Shown: piece by piece, positions 17,670-26,237 of the stretch | How the letters are laid out: the number at the start of each line of letters is the position of its first letter | Position numbering within the stretch: position 1 is the first letter of the stretch | Notes under the pieces: generated by a model | Seen by the model: the letters and a program-made list of their open reading frames with translations, nothing else | Databases searched by the model: none | What the model was told of the DNA's origin: nothing | Assembly (NCBI GenBank): GCA_040081265.1 | Contig: JBEBGV010000003.1 | Span: 1 to 64,000, forward strand | DNA length: 64,000 nt | Direction of reading: 5' to 3' | DNA from: JBEBGV01 sp040081265 | GTDB taxonomy: Bacteria; Acidobacteriota; Vicinamibacteria; Vicinamibacterales; UBA2999 | Position numbers and translations under genes: made by a program

Positions 17670-19136
17670 TCAGAGCGAGGGCGACTCGGTGTGCCAGGAC
17701 GTGGCGCGCTCGAACGCATCTGCCGTCCGCAGCATCGTCGCTTCATCAAACATCCGGCCCATCAACTGCAGACCGATCGGGAGTTTCGCGCCGGTGAAGC
17801 CGCAGGGCACGCTGATGCCGGGCAGGCCCGCCAGGTTAGCGCTGACAGTGAAGACGTCGGCAAGGTACATCTGCAACGGGTCTTCGGTCTTCTCGCCCAG
17901 CCTGAAGGGTGGAATCGGGCTGGTCGGCATTGCGATCACGTCCGCACCTTCGAACGCTCGATCGAAATCTCGCCGCAGGAGGGTCCTGACCTGCTGGGCC
18001 TTGAGGTAGAACGCGTCGTAGTACCCGGCACTGAGGACGTACGTGCCAAGCATGATGCGGCGCTTCACCTCGGCGCCGAAGCCTTCGTCGCGCGTCCGGT
18101 TGTACATGGCCTTGAGTCCGTCGGTGCGACCAAGCGTGGCGCGGAAACCGTACTTCACGCCGTCGTAGCGGGCGAGATTGGAACTCGCCTCGGCGGTGCA
18201 GATCAGGTAGTAGACGGGAATCGCGGCTCTGGCGTGCGGCAGATCGATGTCGACAATCACCGCCCCCGCACGCGCGAGCGTGTCGAGGGCGCGTTCGAAC
18301 GCGAGGCGAACTTCCTCGTCGACCCCCTCTGAGACGAAGGCGCGTGGGACGCCAACCCGCACGCCGCGCACGTCGCCGGTCAGCGCGCTGGTGAACTCGG
18401 GCACGCTCGTCGCGACCGTTGTCGCATCCGCGCCGTCGCTCCCCGCTATCGCCGTCAGCGTCAGGGCGGCGTCACGGACTCGTCGGGAGAATGGTCCGAT
18501 CTGGTCGAGGGACGAGGCAAACGCCAGCAGCCCATAGCGAGACACGCGGCCGTACGTCGGCTTCAGTCCGACCACGCCACAGAAAGAACCGGGTTGACGG
18601 ATCGACCCGCCAGTGTCGGAGCCGAGGGCGAGCGGAGCGCAATGCGCAGCGACGGCCGCGGCCGAGCCCCCGCTCGAGCCACCTGGCGTGCGGTCGAGGG
18701 CCCACGGGTTCTTTGTCGGCCCGTAGGCGGAGTTCTCGGTCGAGGAGCCCATGGCGAACTCATCACAATTGGTCTTGCCCAGAACGATCGCGCCGGCGGC
18801 CTCGAGCTTCATCACGGCCGTTGCCGTGTAGGGCGGGACGAAGGTATCGAGGATGCGAGACGCTGCCGTCGTGCGCATGCCCCGCACGCACAGATTGTCC
18901 TTGAGCGCGATCGGCACGCCCGCCAGCGGCCCGAGGGGAGTTCCCGAGGCACGCTGCGCGTCCACGCGTCCGGCGGCGTCGAGCGCGCGGTCGGCATCGA
19001 TCAGCGTGAACGCGTTGAGCTGCGGGTTGAGCGCCTGCGCGCGATCGAGAAACGCCCTGCAGACCTCAGTTGCCGATACCTGCCCGTCGGTGACCGCGTC
19101 ACGGATTTCAGTGGCTGTGAGAGCGGTCACGGTCAT
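17670..19136 (-). CDS. gatA: Asp-tRNA(Asn)/Glu-tRNA(Gln) amidotransferase subunit A
   Basis: 488 aa amidase-signature enzyme that supplies ammonia from glutamine for transamidation of mischarged tRNA. The Ser-cisSer-Lys triad is visible: Lys in GVPIALKDNLCVRG (about 77), cis-Ser and Ser in TPGGSSGGSAAAVAA and ALGSDTGGSIRQP. GatA features such as YGPTKNPWALDRTPGG and GLKPTYGRVSRYG distinguish it from general amidases. ATG 19136 overlaps the gatC stop by 4 bp. gatB is not in the window. Confidence 0.96.
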   Translation of the reverse strand: MTVTALTATEIRDAVTDGQVSATEVCRAFLDRAQALNPQLNAFTLIDADRALDAAGRVDAQRASGTPLGPLAGVPIALKDNLCVRGMRTTAASRILDTFVPPYTATAVMKLEAAGAIVLGKTNCDEFAMGSSTENSAYGPTKNPWALDRTPGGSSGGSAAAVAAHCAPLALGSDTGGSIRQPGSFCGVVGLKPTYGRVSRYGLLAFASSLDQIGPFSRRVRDAALTLTAIAGSDGADATTVATSVPEFTSALTGDVRGVRVGVPRAFVSEGVDEEVRLAFERALDTLARAGAVIVDIDLPHARAAIPVYYLICTAEASSNLARYDGVKYGFRATLGRTDGLKAMYNRTRDEGFGAEVKRRIMLGTYVLSAGYYDAFYLKAQQVRTLLRRDFDRAFEGADVIAMPTSPIPPFRLGEKTEDPLQMYLADVFTVSANLAGLPGISVPCGFTGAKLPIGLQLMGRMFDEATMLRTADAFERATSWHTESPSL

Positions 19137-19435
19137 CCGCCGATCACCCTGGGCACGCGGAAGAGTCCGACTTCGGGAGCTCCGTCTGGTGCATTGGCCA
19201 GCATGTCCGCTGTGGACAGCGACGGCACCGGCTCGTCCGCACGCTCATGCCCTTCGGCGCCGTGCACCTGCGCCGTTGCTGGCACTCCGGTGGTGTCTAT
19301 CTGCTGCACCTGTTCGGCATACGCCAGGACGTCAGCGAGCTGTTTCGTGAACAGCGTCTTTTCGGCGTCGGTCAGTTCCAGGTGTGCGAGCGCGGCGATA
19401 CGTTCGACGTCAGCGATGGACAGTGTGGTGGACAC
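19133..19435 (-). CDS. gatC: Asp-tRNA(Asn)/Glu-tRNA(Gln) amidotransferase subunit C
   Basis: 100 aa, normal length. LSIADVERIAALAHLELTDAE and the C-terminal half with MLANAPDGAPEVGLFRVPRVI match GatC, the belt-like subunit that wraps GatA and GatB. The start is GTG 19435. TATAGT (19449-19444), preceded by TGG as an extended -10, is only 8 nt upstream and no Shine-Dalgarno is visible, so the mRNA may be almost leaderless. A heptamer repeat array lies just upstream. Confidence 0.93.
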   Translation of the reverse strand: MSTTLSIADVERIAALAHLELTDAEKTLFTKQLADVLAYAEQVQQIDTTGVPATAQVHGAEGHERADEPVPSLSTADMLANAPDGAPEVGLFRVPRVIGG

Positions 19436-19443
19436 AGAAGGCG

Positions 19444-19452
19444 ACTATACCA
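19444..19452 (-). promoter_or_regulatory. Extended -10 for gatCA
   Basis: On the minus strand TGG directly precedes TATAGT (19449-19444), 5 of 6 matches to TATAAT. The predicted transcript start (about 19437) is 2 nt before the GTG of gatC. Any -35 would fall inside the heptamer array. Confidence 0.5.
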
Positions 19453-19457
19453 AGTTC

Positions 19458-19535
19458 GAAGTGGGAAGTGAGAAGTGGGAAGTGCGAAGTGCGAAGTGGA
19501 AGTCTGGAGTGGGAAGTGGGAAGTAAGTATGAAGT
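19458..19535. repeat. GAAGTGN heptamer tandem array
   Basis: About eleven head-to-tail units of GAAGTGN (variants GAAGTGG, GAAGTGA, GAAGTGC, GAAGTCT, GGAGTGG, GAAGTAA), nearly all purine plus T on plus. It fills the whole gap between the gatC promoter and the stop codon of the GDSL lipoprotein gene, where the last GAAGT ends. Confidence 0.85.
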
Positions 19536-20422
19536 CAGAGGGCGGGAACGAGTGTCATCTGCCCGCAGGAAGACGCGGCGCCGCCGACACCGGTGTTCAC
19601 AATCGAGAGCAGTCGCTGCGCAAGATAGCTGTGCCCCGAGTCGTTGGGATGAAAGCCATCGGAGGCGAAGCCTGAGGACGCATAGATCTGCGCGTCGCAC
19701 ATGGCGTCGGCGATCAGTACGCGCGAGCCACCCTGACGGTTGACCTCGCGCGAGAAGCCCACCGAGATGTACTGCAGCACCTGGCGCGCCTGCAGGGGAT
19801 AGCCCGCCGAGTAGGGGAGTCCCGCCATGTTGGGCACGTTGATCAGGATGACCGTGGCGTTGGGCGCGCGTGAGCGCAGGCCCTGCACGAGTCGGTCGTA
19901 GTCGCTGCCAAAGGCGCGAATCTGGGCGTCCAGGTAGCCCTTCAGGTCGTTGCCCGCTGCGCCCTGGCTGACGGCGTCGCCCAGCGCGTTCACATCGTTG
20001 GGTCCGCCGAGCACCGTGATGAGGGTGCTGTCGCCAGGTACGAAGGGCAGTTCACGCTCGATGAAGTTGGCGGGAATCTCCCTCCCATATCTCCGTCCCA
20101 GCTCATAGATTGTCGGGCTGAGCACCGCCGCCGGGATGCCAAGGTTCACGAGCGTCACTTCGCGTCCGGTGCGGAGCAGTCGCGCGAGGCTCGGCACGTA
20201 ACCCGCGCCGTTCTCGCAGGCGGTGAAGGGCACGCACGGCGCACTGCTGCCGACACCGTTGGCGTCGCTCGCTCCGAGCGCGGCGTACCGCACCGTCGTG
20301 CTGGTCGGGGCAGGTGAGGAGGGCGACGTAGGAGTGGACGGCGATGACGAGGAGCTGCTACCACCGCCGCAGGCGGTAACGAGGACGGCAACGATGAGGA
20401 TGAGTGCGCGACGTATAGTCAT
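19535..20422 (-). CDS. SGNH/GDSL-family hydrolase, predicted lipoprotein
   Basis: 295 aa. A lipobox (ILIVAVLVTACGGG) predicts lipidation at Cys 18, followed by a Ser/Pro/Thr linker (about 19-42). SGNH blocks are recognisable: block I as AALGASDANG (nucleophile Ser about 53), block III LGGPND (oxyanion Asn) and block V SDGFHPNDSGH carrying the Asp-His pair. It is probably an esterase or acyl hydrolase on the periplasmic face. AGAGG lies 7 nt before ATG 20422. It is divergent from the next gene with 22 bp between start codons. The substrate is unknown. Confidence 0.85.
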   Translation of the reverse strand: MTIRRALILIVAVLVTACGGGSSSSSSPSTPTSPSSPAPTSTTVRYAALGASDANGVGSSAPCVPFTACENGAGYVPSLARLLRTGREVTLVNLGIPAAVLSPTIYELGRRYGREIPANFIERELPFVPGDSTLITVLGGPNDVNALGDAVSQGAAGNDLKGYLDAQIRAFGSDYDRLVQGLRSRAPNATVILINVPNMAGLPYSAGYPLQARQVLQYISVGFSREVNRQGGSRVLIADAMCDAQIYASSGFASDGFHPNDSGHSYLAQRLLSIVNTGVGGAASSCGQMTLVPAL

Positions 20423-20432
20423 GTGAAGCCTC

Positions 20433-20444
20433 TACGATCTCACG
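20433..20444 (+). promoter_or_regulatory. -10-like hexamer at a predicted leaderless start
   Basis: TACGAT (20433-20438) ends 6 nt before ATG 20445, so a normal -10 to start-site distance places +1 on the A of the ATG. No Shine-Dalgarno is present. Confidence 0.35.
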
Positions 20445-21368
20445 ATGGACAACATCTGTCACACGCTGGTCGGCGCGGTATGCGGAGAAGCCGGCCTGAA
20501 GACCCGCTCCAGGTTCGCCAGCGCGACCTTGATGATTGCGGCCAATCTGCCCGACATCGACGTCGCGGTGTTCGCGACGAGCCTGCCCTCGGTCGCCTTT
20601 CGCCGCGGCATCACACATGGCATCCTTGCGCAGGCGCTGCTGCCCCCGCTGCTGGCGCTTGTCATGTGGACGCTCGGCCGGCGGCGACCCGCGCCGGGTG
20701 ATCCACCGGCTCATCTGTGGTGGCTCGTGGCGCTTTCGTATCTTGGCGTCCTGTCACATGTCGGCCTGGATTACCTCAACAACTATGGCGTTCGGTTGTT
20801 GATGCCCCTGTCGGGACGATGGTTCTACGGCGACACCCTCTTCATCATCGACCCGTGGATGTGGGCGGTAATGGGCATCGGGGTGTGGTGGTCGAGGCGG
20901 CGCGGCTCCTCCCGTCCGGCGAGGAACGCGCTGTGGCTGACGGCCGTCTATGTCGTCCTCATGCTCGTGGCGGCAGGCGCGGCGCGCCAGACGGTGATTG
21001 ACGCGTGGATTGCCAGGGCTGGTGCGCCTCCGCGGGCGCTCATGGTCGGCCCACGGCCGGTGTCGCCTCTGGTGCGCGACGTGATCGTCGACGCTGGCGA
21101 TCACTACGTGACGGGAACGTTCACGTGGCTGCCAGCGTCGGTACGTTTCAACGAGGCGACGGTGCAGAAGAACGACCAGGACCCGGCCGTGGCCGAGGCG
21201 CTGCGCGATCCTGAGGTGCAGGGATTTCTGGTCTGGTCGAGGTTTCCGGCGTTTACGCTCGACCGCTCAGCGGACGGGGTGCTCGTGCAGGTTGGGGATA
21301 TGCGCTTCTCGGCGGTGCAGCGCGTCCTGGGTCGGTCGGGGTTCCGCGCGGAGACGGTGGTCAGGTAG
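20445..21368 (+). CDS. YdjM/DUF457-type membrane-bound metal-dependent hydrolase
   Basis: 307 aa inner-membrane protein. The N-terminal MDNICHTLVGA, NLPDIDVAV and FRRGITHGIL segments contain the conserved His and Asp residues of the family. At least four hydrophobic helices are visible (about 60-80, 93-110, 130-150, 165-182), then a soluble C-terminal domain of about 110 residues. Homologues are annotated as metal-dependent hydrolases, with weak biochemical support. It heads a plus-strand run into the phospholipase-like and lipid A genes, so an envelope lipid role is possible but inferred. Confidence 0.8.
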   Translation: MDNICHTLVGAVCGEAGLKTRSRFASATLMIAANLPDIDVAVFATSLPSVAFRRGITHGILAQALLPPLLALVMWTLGRRRPAPGDPPAHLWWLVALSYLGVLSHVGLDYLNNYGVRLLMPLSGRWFYGDTLFIIDPWMWAVMGIGVWWSRRRGSSRPARNALWLTAVYVVLMLVAAGAARQTVIDAWIARAGAPPRALMVGPRPVSPLVRDVIVDAGDHYVTGTFTWLPASVRFNEATVQKNDQDPAVAEALRDPEVQGFLVWSRFPAFTLDRSADGVLVQVGDMRFSAVQRVLGRSGFRAETVVR

Positions 21369-21379
21369 GAGGACATAGA

Positions 21380-22276
21380 ATGGCTGGGATGAAGCTTCTT
21401 GGTGCCGCCACGGTGCTGATCGTCCTGCTGGCGCCGCGACCCGCGGCGGCGTGGGGCTTCGAGGCGCACCAGTTCATCATGGACCGCGCCATCGCGCTGC
21501 TGCCGGATGAGATTCGGCCGTTCTTCGAGCGCTACCGCAGCACGCTGGTCGAGCGCGTCATCGATCCCGACACCTGGCAGACGGCTGGCTTCGACGATCA
21601 GGAAGACGCCAACCACTTTCTCGACATCGACTGGGACGGCTTCGGGCCGTATCCGTTTGCAGGCCTTCCACGCGACTATGACGTGGCAGTGCAGAAATTC
21701 GGCGCCGTGCGCGTCAAGCAGATGGGCCTGCTGCCGTGGCGAACGGCCGAATATTTCGGCAACCTCCAGCGCGAGTTTGCCGGATATCAGGCACGCGGCC
21801 CGTTCGGTCGTCACAACATCATTTTCTTTGCGGCGTGGATGACGCACTACGTCTCGGACAGCAACCAGCCGCTGCACACCGTCATGAACTACAACGGGCA
21901 GCTCAGCGGCCAGCCGGGTGTGCACGCGCGGTTCGAGTCGATGCTCTTCGAGCGGAACCGTGCGCGATTGCGCATCGCGCCACAGCCCATGGCCGCGATC
22001 GGCAACCCTCGCGACTTCATGTTCGACACGATCATCGAAGGCACTCGGCTGGTCCCCGCAATTCTCAGCGCCGACTCGGCAGCGATCGGCACACGCGACG
22101 TCTACGATGACGCCTACTACGACGCGTTCTATGCCGGCGCGTCTGCGGTGCTCGAGCAGCGCCTGTCGCGCTCGATCGCGGCGTCGGCGGCAATGATTGC
22201 CGGCGCCTGGGAGGCGGCTGGAAAGCCAGCCCTGCCGCTGGACCTGCCCGAGCCGGTGCAGCGTCGCCGGCGCTGA
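21380..22276 (+). CDS. Secreted zinc-dependent phospholipase C / S1-P1 nuclease-like protein
   Basis: 298 aa. The signal peptide ends in PAAA, so the mature protein begins AWGFEAHQFI; in this fold the N-terminal Trp helps bind zinc. Further ligands fit EDANHFLDIDWD, WMTHYVSDSNQPLHTVMNY and VHARFESML. These match the all-helical three-zinc enzymes that cleave phospholipids or single-stranded nucleic acids. AGGAGG precedes ATG 21380. Neighbouring lipid A genes favour a phospholipid role, but nuclease activity cannot be excluded. Confidence 0.75.
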   Translation: MAGMKLLGAATVLIVLLAPRPAAAWGFEAHQFIMDRAIALLPDEIRPFFERYRSTLVERVIDPDTWQTAGFDDQEDANHFLDIDWDGFGPYPFAGLPRDYDVAVQKFGAVRVKQMGLLPWRTAEYFGNLQREFAGYQARGPFGRHNIIFFAAWMTHYVSDSNQPLHTVMNYNGQLSGQPGVHARFESMLFERNRARLRIAPQPMAAIGNPRDFMFDTIIEGTRLVPAILSADSAAIGTRDVYDDAYYDAFYAGASAVLEQRLSRSIAASAAMIAGAWEAAGKPALPLDLPEPVQRRRR

Positions 22277-22297
22277 CCCCGCCTGCACCCCATACGC

Positions 22298-22978
22298 ATG
22301 GATGTTTTCGTCATTCCCGTTGGACGGGACCGGTACGAGCTCTACTACGAGAGCACCGCGCCGATCGCCGACGCCGGGGCCGGCGAGACCTCGAGCGGAT
22401 GGATCGCCAGGCTGCGGGAGCGCTTTGCGCTGATGGTGCGCCAAGCCGAAGACAAGGAAGCCAGCGGCACCGGCCCGGACGCCAGTGAAGGGTGGTGGGA
22501 CCGCCTCCAGACGCGCCTGCTGGCATGGGTCGCCGAACGGATTGCCGAGCAGCGGCTGTTGTGGAACCTTCGGCGTGAGTCCGAGGCTCGCCTGATCCAT
22601 CCTGTCGACCTGACGTTCGATCAGGCGCTGACACTGGTCCGGCGGATGCTGAAGCGTGATCACGACCGCCATCGCATCTGGTTTGCCGTCAACGGGATCC
22701 TGCTGATCCTGTCGGCCATCCTGGCCATCGTGCCCGGCCCGAACATGGTGGCCTACTACTTTGCCTTCCGGGTGGTCGGACACTGGCTGTCGATGCGTGG
22801 GGCCGCTCAGGGTCTTCACCGCGTCCAGTGGAACGGTGACGGCAACGCGCGTCTGTCGGATCTCCGGGCCGCGCTGACCCGCGACCACGCCGCACGCACG
22901 ACGGCCATCCACGACATCGCCGGAGCGCTGGGACTGGCAAAGTTGCCGGCGTTCATCGAGCGCGTGGCAACCCGGTGA
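22298..22978 (+). CDS. Mitochondrial KHE1-like membrane protein
   Basis: 226 aa. A short N-terminal beta-like part (MDVFVIPVGRDRYELYYE), a charged helical region, and a central pair of hydrophobic segments around IWFAVNGILLILSAILAIVPGPN and MVAYYFAFRVVGHWLSMRGA. The PGPN turn followed by YYxxxRxxGHWLSxRGAxQG resembles the family related to the mitochondrial K+/H+ exchange protein. Bacterial members are uncharacterised. A 21-nt gap to the previous gene suggests co-transcription. I recognise the family only from this pattern, so confidence is modest. Confidence 0.55.
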   Translation: MDVFVIPVGRDRYELYYESTAPIADAGAGETSSGWIARLRERFALMVRQAEDKEASGTGPDASEGWWDRLQTRLLAWVAERIAEQRLLWNLRRESEARLIHPVDLTFDQALTLVRRMLKRDHDRHRIWFAVNGILLILSAILAIVPGPNMVAYYFAFRVVGHWLSMRGAAQGLHRVQWNGDGNARLSDLRAALTRDHAARTTAIHDIAGALGLAKLPAFIERVATR

Positions 22979-23000
22979 TATCCTGAGCCTCAGTTCCGTT

Positions 23001-24044
23001 GTGAAGCTACGCGCGCTCGCAGAGCAACTCGGCTGCCGCCTCGACGGCGATGGCGACCTCGACATCACCGGCGTTGCGGGCATCGAGACGGCCGGGCCCG
23101 GCCAGATCACTTTTCTCGCCAACCCGAAATATCAGGGCGTCCTGATGGGGACTCGCGCCTCTGCGGTGCTCCTGCGCGATGATGGCGGCCCGGCGCCGTG
23201 CGCCGTGCTCCGTACGCAGGAGCCCTATCTCGCCTTTGCCAGAGCCGTCGGCATCTTTGCGCCCGCGTGGCGGCCGACGCCTGGTGCGCACGCCATGTCA
23301 GCGGTGGCGACCACGGCGACCATCGGCCGCGATGTCGCCATCGGTGCCTTTGTCTCGATTGCCGACGGAGTGCGCATCGGCGATGGCACGGTCATCTTCC
23401 CGAATGTCACGATTGGCCAGGGGAGCGTGATCGGCGCCGACTGTGTCATCCACTCGAACGTCTCCATTCGCGAACGCGTGACGCTGGGTGACCGCGTCAT
23501 CCTGCAGAATGGCGTCGTGCTCGGCGCAGACGGCTACGGCTTTGTCCGCCGTTCCGACGGCACCCACGAGAAGATCCCTCAGGTCGCAACCGTCATCCTT
23601 GAAGACGATGTGGAGCTGGGCGCGAACACGACCGTGGATCGTCCCGCCGTGGGAGAAACCAGAATCAAGGCGGGTACGAAGATCGACAACCTCGTGATGA
23701 TCGGACACGGGGTCACTGTGGGCCGCAACGTTCTCATGGCCGCACAGGTCGGGGTTGCGGGAAGCACCGAGATCGGAGACGACTCGATCTTCGGGGGTCA
23801 GGTCGGCATCGGAGGGCACCTGGCGATCGGGCGGGGCACGATCGCCGTGGGGCAGTCGGGCATCACCAACTCCACCGCGGACGGTTCGATGCTGGCGGGG
23901 TATCCGGCCATCGACAATCGAGAGTGGCGGCGCTCGTCGGTGATCTTCAGACGTCTGCCTGAACTCAAGAAGCGCATCGAGGAACTGGAAGCCAGGCTCG
24001 CCGAGTGGACCCGCCGCGGCGGCGTCGACGGGGAAAGCCGATGA
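23001..24044 (+). CDS. lpxD: UDP-3-O-acylglucosamine N-acyltransferase LpxD
   Basis: 347 aa enzyme of lipid A synthesis that adds the N-linked acyl chain to UDP-3-O-acyl-glucosamine. The N-terminal uridine-binding domain (about 1-100, GQITFLANPKYQ) is followed by a left-handed beta-helix of hexapeptide repeats (about 100-310) and a C-terminal helix (LKKRIEELEARLAEW). The catalytic His lies in KIDNLVMIGHGVTVG. The start is GTG 23001. With lpxB downstream it supports an LPS-bearing outer membrane. Confidence 0.95.
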   Translation: MKLRALAEQLGCRLDGDGDLDITGVAGIETAGPGQITFLANPKYQGVLMGTRASAVLLRDDGGPAPCAVLRTQEPYLAFARAVGIFAPAWRPTPGAHAMSAVATTATIGRDVAIGAFVSIADGVRIGDGTVIFPNVTIGQGSVIGADCVIHSNVSIRERVTLGDRVILQNGVVLGADGYGFVRRSDGTHEKIPQVATVILEDDVELGANTTVDRPAVGETRIKAGTKIDNLVMIGHGVTVGRNVLMAAQVGVAGSTEIGDDSIFGGQVGIGGHLAIGRGTIAVGQSGITNSTADGSMLAGYPAIDNREWRRSSVIFRRLPELKKRIEELEARLAEWTRRGGVDGESR

Positions 24045-24823
24045 AGTGGGTCACGGCAATGACCGCGGCGCTCCTGGCCGCTGCCGCCTCGCCGGCTCTT
24101 GCACAGAGCCAGGTCACTCCCCCGGCTGACGGCATCACCTTCCTGTCGCGGTCGTCATTTCATCTGAACGCCGAGCACCTCGCCAGCGACGAGGAGCGGT
24201 TTGTCTGGGACACCAACTTCGGCGGCGACCTCGACCTGATTGACTACGGGTATGGCCGGCTGAACTTTGCCGCCAACTACCAGGCCATTCTTGGTGAGCA
24301 GTTCCGTGCCTTCGACCCCAATCAGGGCAACTACATCCTGGCCGGTGCATTGACGGCTCGCGCCAGGGGCGTCGAAGTGGGCGGGGTGTTCTTTCACCAG
24401 TCACGGCATCTGAGCGACCGGGCCAAGCGCCAGCCGGTGGACTGGAACATGCTGGGTGTAGGCATCGAGGCGGACCGGAGCGACGGCCGTATCCACCTCC
24501 ACGGTCGCGGCGACGTCCGCAAGGTCGTGCAGAAGTCCTTCGTGGATTACAGCTGGGAAATCGCCTCGGACGGTCGGCTCGAGTACGCGCTCGGGAGCAG
24601 GGCCGCCCTTCTGGCGGCAGGTGGCGTCCGCTGGCTGGGGACCGACGGGACGCAGAATCGCGGGACGCAGACCGGGGCGCGTGGCGAAGGCGGCGTGCGA
24701 CTCAACGGTCCCGGAGCCGCTGTTGAGTTCTTCCTTGCAGTCGAGCGTCGCATCGATCCGTATCCGCTCGAGTTCGGCACCAGCACCTGGGCCAGCGTCG
24801 GCTTCAGGCTTCTGAGCCGCTAG
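24041..24823 (+). CDS. Predicted outer-membrane or periplasmic beta-rich protein
   Basis: 260 aa. The start at ATG 24041 overlaps the lpxD stop by 4 bp and gives a clean signal peptide (MKWVTAMTAALLAAAASPALA, then QSQVTPP). The mature part is rich in alternating strands (YGYGRLNFAANYQAILGEQ; GGVFFHQSRHLSD) and ends WASVGFRLLSR, which suits a small beta-barrel. I do not recognise the family. Coupling to lpxD points to the outer membrane. Confidence 0.75.
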   Translation: MKWVTAMTAALLAAAASPALAQSQVTPPADGITFLSRSSFHLNAEHLASDEERFVWDTNFGGDLDLIDYGYGRLNFAANYQAILGEQFRAFDPNQGNYILAGALTARARGVEVGGVFFHQSRHLSDRAKRQPVDWNMLGVGIEADRSDGRIHLHGRGDVRKVVQKSFVDYSWEIASDGRLEYALGSRAALLAAGGVRWLGTDGTQNRGTQTGARGEGGVRLNGPGAAVEFFLAVERRIDPYPLEFGTSTWASVGFRLLSR

Positions 24824-24850
24824 GCGGCCGGAGTCTCCGCGGTCGCGTGC

Positions 24851-24866
24851 CATAATCTCGGCATAT
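24851..24866 (+). promoter_or_regulatory. Extended -10 before the M16 peptidase gene
   Basis: CATAAT (24851-24856), preceded by TGC as an extended -10, ends 10 nt before ATG 24867. Predicted start near 24863 leaves a 4-nt leader. No Shine-Dalgarno is visible. Confidence 0.45.
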
Positions 24867-26237
24867 ATGGCTGGCCTGTCGCGTGCCTTCGGCGGTCGTC
24901 CGGTTGCCCTGGCGGTTGTCTGCGCGGTGGTCGTGCTCGCCATCGTGCCGGCGCGCGCGGCTGTCCGTCCCCCCCGGCTCCAGTACACGACGACCGTCCT
25001 GCCGAACGGACTGCGCGTCATCCTGTCGGAAGATCACTCGACCCCGATCGTCCACGTGTCGCTCTGGTATCACGTCGGGTCGAAGAACGAGAAACCGGGA
25101 CGCACGGGGTTTGCGCACCTCTTCGAGCACATGATGTTCAAGGGGTCAAAGAACGTCGAACCCGACTCCCACACGTCGATCATCGCCAGCATCGGGGGTC
25201 GCAGCAACGCCTACACGACCGAGGACGCGACGGTGTTCTGGGAGACCCTGCCGTCGCACTACCTGCCGCTGGCTCTGTGGCTCGAAGCCGATCGGATGGC
25301 GACGCTGCGCGTCGAGTTCGAGGCATTCGACCGCGAACGCGAGGTTGTGAAGGAGGAGCGTCGAATGCGGGTCGAGAACCAGCCCTACGGCCGGCTCTCC
25401 GAAATCATCACCGACCACGCATTCACGACGCACCCCTACAAGCATGCGCCGATTGGCAGCATGGCCGATCTCCAGGCGGCATCCATCAGTGACGTCCGCG
25501 AGTTCCACAGCACCTACTACGTTCCGGAAAACGCCACGCTCACCATCGTCGGTGACTTCGACTCTGCGCAGGCGAGCCAGCTGGTCGAGCAGTACTTCGG
25601 CCGCGTTCCCAAGGCCGCCAGGCCGGTGCCTCGTGACATCCCCAGGGAGCCGGAGCAGAAGGCCGAACGACGCTTCACGGTCACAGAAGCCTGGCCGCTT
25701 CCGGTCGTGGTCGTCGCCTATCACATCGTCTACGACGGACACGCCGACTCGTATCCACTGCACATCCTGTCGAAGATTCTGTCGGATGGCGACAGCGCGC
25801 GCATTCCCCGCGAACTCGTCTACAACAAACGCATCGCCCTGACCGCGTCCGGCAGCGGCAACCTCATCGAGGACCCGAACCTGTTCTACGGCGTCGCCAT
25901 CCTGCAGCCCGGCCAGACGCCTGAGGTGGCCGAGAAGGCGCTGATCGCCGAGTTCGACAAGTTGAAGGCGGAACCGGTCACCGAACGCGAGTTGCAGCGC
26001 ACCAAGAACCAGTTTGCGCGCGACTATGTGCTCGGTCGTGAATCGAACGAAGACAAAGCCTCCGCGCTCGCCCATGCCGCGGTCATCCACAGCGACATCA
26101 CGACGGCCGACGGCGAGTTCGACATCTTCATGAACGTGACGCAGGCCGACCTCCAGCGCGTCGCCCGCACGTATTTCACCGAGGCGAACCGGATGGTGCT
26201 GTACGTGCTGCCGCAGGCGGCCGGAGGACGACGATGA
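24867..26237 (+). CDS. M16 family zinc peptidase, catalytic subunit
   Basis: 456 aa exported insulinase-like peptidase. A signal segment of about 31 residues (to VPARA) precedes the catalytic half with the inverted zinc motif FAHLFEHMMFKGS (His-x-x-Glu-His near 84-88) and the distal Glu in REREVVKEERRMRVEN. It is followed, with 4-bp overlap, by a second M16 protein lacking the zinc motif. Such pairs form heterodimers in bacteria and resemble the two mitochondrial processing peptidase subunits. It probably degrades peptides in the periplasm. Confidence 0.92.
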   Translation: MAGLSRAFGGRPVALAVVCAVVVLAIVPARAAVRPPRLQYTTTVLPNGLRVILSEDHSTPIVHVSLWYHVGSKNEKPGRTGFAHLFEHMMFKGSKNVEPDSHTSIIASIGGRSNAYTTEDATVFWETLPSHYLPLALWLEADRMATLRVEFEAFDREREVVKEERRMRVENQPYGRLSEIITDHAFTTHPYKHAPIGSMADLQAASISDVREFHSTYYVPENATLTIVGDFDSAQASQLVEQYFGRVPKAARPVPRDIPREPEQKAERRFTVTEAWPLPVVVVAYHIVYDGHADSYPLHILSKILSDGDSARIPRELVYNKRIALTASGSGNLIEDPNLFYGVAILQPGQTPEVAEKALIAEFDKLKAEPVTERELQRTKNQFARDYVLGRESNEDKASALAHAAVIHSDITTADGEFDIFMNVTQADLQRVARTYFTEANRMVLYVLPQAAGGRR

